From Candidatus Gottesmanbacteria bacterium RIFCSPHIGHO2_01_FULL_40_15 (GTDB lineage Bacteria; Patescibacteriota; Microgenomatia; 2-02-FULL-39-11): DNA of 38,088 bases. The stretch spans positions 1-38,088 of the forward strand of contig MFJF01000018.1 of assembly GCA_001779115.1 (NCBI GenBank), in the 5' to 3' direction. Both the position numbers and the translations under genes were made by a program. Shown here one piece after another: positions 36,888-38,088 of this stretch. Below the pieces are notes generated by a model that ran no database searches, was not told the DNA's origin, and worked only from the letters and a program-made list of their open reading frames with translations. Numbering within the stretch: the stretch's first letter is position 1; every line of letters begins with the position of its first letter.

Positions 36888-37109
36888 TTATTTATTAAGA
36901 ATCAATCCGGTAGCCTGGGTTAAAACCAGATCGAGTCCTCCGATGTAAATACCAAAAACTAGCGAAATAACAACAACGACTATTGTTAATTTGATAACCT
37001 GCTCGCGAGTCGGCCAGGTAACTTTTTTTAATTCGTTTCTGACTTCTTTTAGAAACCCGACCGGTCCGCCTTTGAAATCCGGCTTCATCGGTGAACGGAT
37101 ATCAATCAT
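36888..37109 (-). CDS. secE: Preprotein translocase subunit SecE
   Basis: 73 aa from the ATG at 37109. Single-helix SecE: GFLKEVRNELKKVTWPTREQVIKLT is the conserved amphipathic region and IVVVVISLVFGIYIGGLDLVL the membrane helix. It clamps SecY in the protein-export channel. The track's 106-aa version adds 33 residues of no SecE character; a TATGAT box (37133-37128) lies inside that extension, 18 bases before ATG 37109, so the shorter start is right. Confidence 0.9.
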   Translation of the reverse strand: MIDIRSPMKPDFKGGPVGFLKEVRNELKKVTWPTREQVIKLTIVVVVISLVFGIYIGGLDLVLTQATGLILNK

Positions 37110-37127
37110 ATTATGGCTTACAAGTCT

Positions 37128-37133
37128 ATCATA
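37128..37133 (-). promoter_or_regulatory. -10 box for secE-nusG
   Basis: TATGAT on the minus strand within the track's SecE extension; leader about 11 bases. Confidence 0.4.
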
Positions 37134-37233
37134 ACCAAAGTAGTCTTGCAAAGAGAATTGAATAGCCTGTATTACAGTTTTGCCCGTCAGAATTTGACAT
37201 CTTGACAAGCATCAACAATTATGATTAAAATAA

Positions 37234-37262
37234 TTGAAGAAATTATGTCCGGAGCATACTAT
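37234..37262 (+). promoter_or_regulatory. Promoter TTGAAG-17-TACTAT
   Basis: Good spacing; transcription would start near 37269, upstream of a leader peptide and attenuator. Confidence 0.6.
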
Positions 37263-37280
37263 CAGTGTTTTCTTAGCATT

Positions 37281-37316
37281 ATGAACCTCACTAAAAGCGA
37301 GGTTTGGTGTGGTTAG
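37281..37316 (+). CDS. Possible leader peptide MNLTKSEVWCG
   Basis: An 11-codon ORF (ATG to TAG) starts about 12 bases after the predicted transcription start and overlaps hairpin 1 and the 5' arm of the antiterminator. Such placement is typical of ribosome-controlled attenuation. It has one Trp codon (TGG) and one Cys codon (TGT) near its end. No Shine-Dalgarno sequence is visible, so translation is unproven, and the ORF could be a chance one. Confidence 0.35.
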   Translation: MNLTKSEVWCG

Positions 37317-37370
37317 GAAAAATAAATTTAGGAAAATCATACCAAACCCCGCACAAGCGGGGTTTTTTTT
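37284..37370 (+). promoter_or_regulatory. Attenuator with mutually exclusive hairpins
   Basis: Hairpin 1: AACCTC (37284-37289) with GAGGTT (37299-37304). Hairpin 2: 37301-37314 with 37335-37348, 14 continuous pairs including two G-U. Hairpin 3: AACCCCGC (37345-37352) with GCGGGGTT (37357-37364), loop ACAA. Hairpins 1 and 2 share 37301-37304; hairpins 2 and 3 share 37345-37348. Hairpin 2 is therefore an antiterminator. Which signal switches it is unknown. Confidence 0.7.
37345..37370 (+). terminator. Intrinsic terminator before the 37.4-kb gene
   Basis: An 8-bp GC-rich stem with a 4-base loop, ending in T8, directly followed by the AAGGAGGAGG Shine-Dalgarno sequence of the next gene. Confidence 0.85.
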
Positions 37371-37397
37371 AAGGAGGAGGTGGAAATTGATAATACT

Positions 37398-37682
37398 ATG
37401 TCATTAATTAAAGAAGGATTAGATATACAACCAATTTCTGTATCAAAAGAATCAATGTTAGGCGGAATCGTATTTCAGCGGGGTTGGGGAAAAGGTGTAT
37501 CTGCGGCAGAATTACAAGAAGCCATGGAAACATTATTAGAAACTCATGAGCGGGCTGTTAATGGTGATCCCGGTGCAGCTTCAGTGTTAGAAGCGGCAAA
37601 AGATATTTTTGGAGGTGATTTTGATTCCGCAAAAAAAAGAATTAGGGAAGTAGCAGGTCAGTCTTCCGGGAACAACCGGTAA
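37398..37682 (+). CDS. Attenuator-controlled small hypothetical protein
   Basis: About 94 aa from ATG 37398 (100 aa from GTG 37380). Soluble; MLGGIVFQRGWGKGVSAAELQEAMETLLETHERAVNGD is followed by a helical end (FDSAKKRIREVAGQSS). No family recognised. The Shine-Dalgarno sequence (37371-37383) overlaps GTG 37380 and is ~14 bases from ATG 37398; an ATT at 37386 has more usual spacing, so the exact start is open. A dedicated promoter, leader and terminator precede it, so its product is probably conditionally expressed. Confidence 0.65.
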   Translation: MSLIKEGLDIQPISVSKESMLGGIVFQRGWGKGVSAAELQEAMETLLETHERAVNGDPGAASVLEAAKDIFGGDFDSAKKRIREVAGQSSGNNR

Positions 37683-37748
37683 TTCTATTAACAGAAAGGT
37701 AATTAATAAAATTGACATTTTTGGGCTGTCGCGGGCGGTTTGATTAAT

Positions 37749-37988
37749 TTATGAAGGTTTTTTTCTTTCAGGATGCGTCAGACTATAGATATCTCCGTGA
37801 TAAACAGTTTTTCCTATTATCAATGTAAAGGATTTTCCCCGGGTGAATCCGGTGACAATCGGAACATCCGGTGATTCCGGATAGTCAGAATCTTCATCTT
37901 CAAATTCTTGATTTTCACGATCCGGGTATTGATCGGAAAAATTATTGATTACATCTGATGGAAGTGATGTAATAATTTCTTCTGCCAT
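37749..37988 (-). CDS. Small acidic hypothetical protein
   Basis: 79 aa. An acidic first half (DRENQEFEDEDSDYPESPD) is followed by a short beta-rich part (VPIVTGFTRGKSFTLIIGKTVYHGDIYSL). TAAAAT on the minus strand (38001-37996) ends 7 bases before the ATG, suggesting a leaderless mRNA. Family not recognised. Confidence 0.5.
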   Translation of the reverse strand: MAEEIITSLPSDVINNFSDQYPDRENQEFEDEDSDYPESPDVPIVTGFTRGKSFTLIIGKTVYHGDIYSLTHPERKKPS

Positions 37989-38038
37989 AAATATAATTTT
38001 AACTTAGCCCGTCAAAAAGTACTATCATAAGAATTTAT

Positions 38039-38067
38039 TTGACAATTTTCCGCTGATTTTCGATAAT
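38039..38067 (+). promoter_or_regulatory. Promoter TTGACA-17-GATAAT at the right edge
   Basis: Near-consensus boxes with ideal spacing. The -10 ends 14 bases before an ATG at 38082. Confidence 0.7.
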
Positions 38068-38081
38068 GTCAGGTACCTTTT

Positions 38082-38088
38082 ATGAAAA
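38082..38088 (+). CDS. Start of a gene that leaves the window
   Basis: ATGAAAA at the very end, about 8 bases after the predicted transcription start of the promoter at 38039-38067. Only two codons are visible, so the call rests on the promoter. Confidence 0.3.

Noticed and set aside
37110-37208. 33-residue N-terminal extension of SecE
   Set aside because: It contains the probable -10 box and has no SecE similarity.

Overview
The window looks like part of a Candidate Phyla Radiation genome, most likely Microgenomates (OP11). The evidence is small AT-rich genes with tight spacing, standard-code stops including TGA, patescibacterial conserved hypotheticals (DUF5674-like and its usual partner), Lys-rich N-terminal extensions on ribosomal protein L1 and NusG, and many short secreted or single-pass membrane proteins. 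This placement rests on recognising families by eye; no search was run.

Layout. 1-3.1 kb: the 3' part of a transketolase gene that enters from the left edge, then a leucine-rich-repeat protein overlapping a membrane glycosyltransferase of the DIE2/ALG10 type. 3.1-4.3 kb: a compact unit bounded by a 13-bp inverted repeat. It holds two paralogous small Gly-rich membrane proteins, two copies of a ~110-bp structured repeat and a hairpin-rich leader. 4.3-12.6 kb: VOC protein, transaldolase, DUF2270-like protein, trypsin-like protease, secreted small proteins, sortase with a neighbouring APNTG-ending peptide, nucleoside deoxyribosyltransferase-like protein, DUF6941/DUF5674-like genes and a reduced beta-carbonic anhydrase. 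12.6-21.6 kb: DNA polymerase IV among small membrane proteins of one probable family, a 619-aa HD-like protein convergent with a PP2C-like protein, GalT, a LysM protein and an excisionase-type HTH protein. 21.7-37.2 kb: mostly minus strand and built on secE-nusG / rplK-rplA / rplJ-rplL. That normally contiguous cluster is split by two blocks: a ~4.5-kb block with pepD and a new paralogous protein family, and a ~6.3-kb block of cell-surface genes (LCP transferase, CHAP hydrolase, SbsA-like Ig protein, Cys-rich surface protein, VWA protein). 37.2-38.1 kb: an attenuator-controlled small gene, a small hypothetical, and the promoter of a gene leaving the window.

Expression style. Many genes have a -10 box (often extended, TGnTATAAT) only about 5-15 bases before the start codon and no Shine-Dalgarno sequence, which implies leaderless or nearly leaderless mRNAs. 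Strong Shine-Dalgarno sites occur at a few genes only (the 74-aa secreted protein, rplL, the 37.4-kb gene). These promoters also correct several starts in the ORF track.

Most notable candidates: (1) a leader at 37.23-37.38 kb with promoter, 11-codon peptide, 14-bp antiterminator and terminator before an unknown gene; (2) the inverted-repeat unit at 3.1-4.3 kb; (3) heptanucleotide tandem repeats recurring inside transketolase, inside transaldolase and in the rplK leader; (4) a 68-bp event that duplicated the 3' end of nusG around a palindrome; (5) pervasive leaderless promoters; (6) a bacterial ALG10-type transferase.
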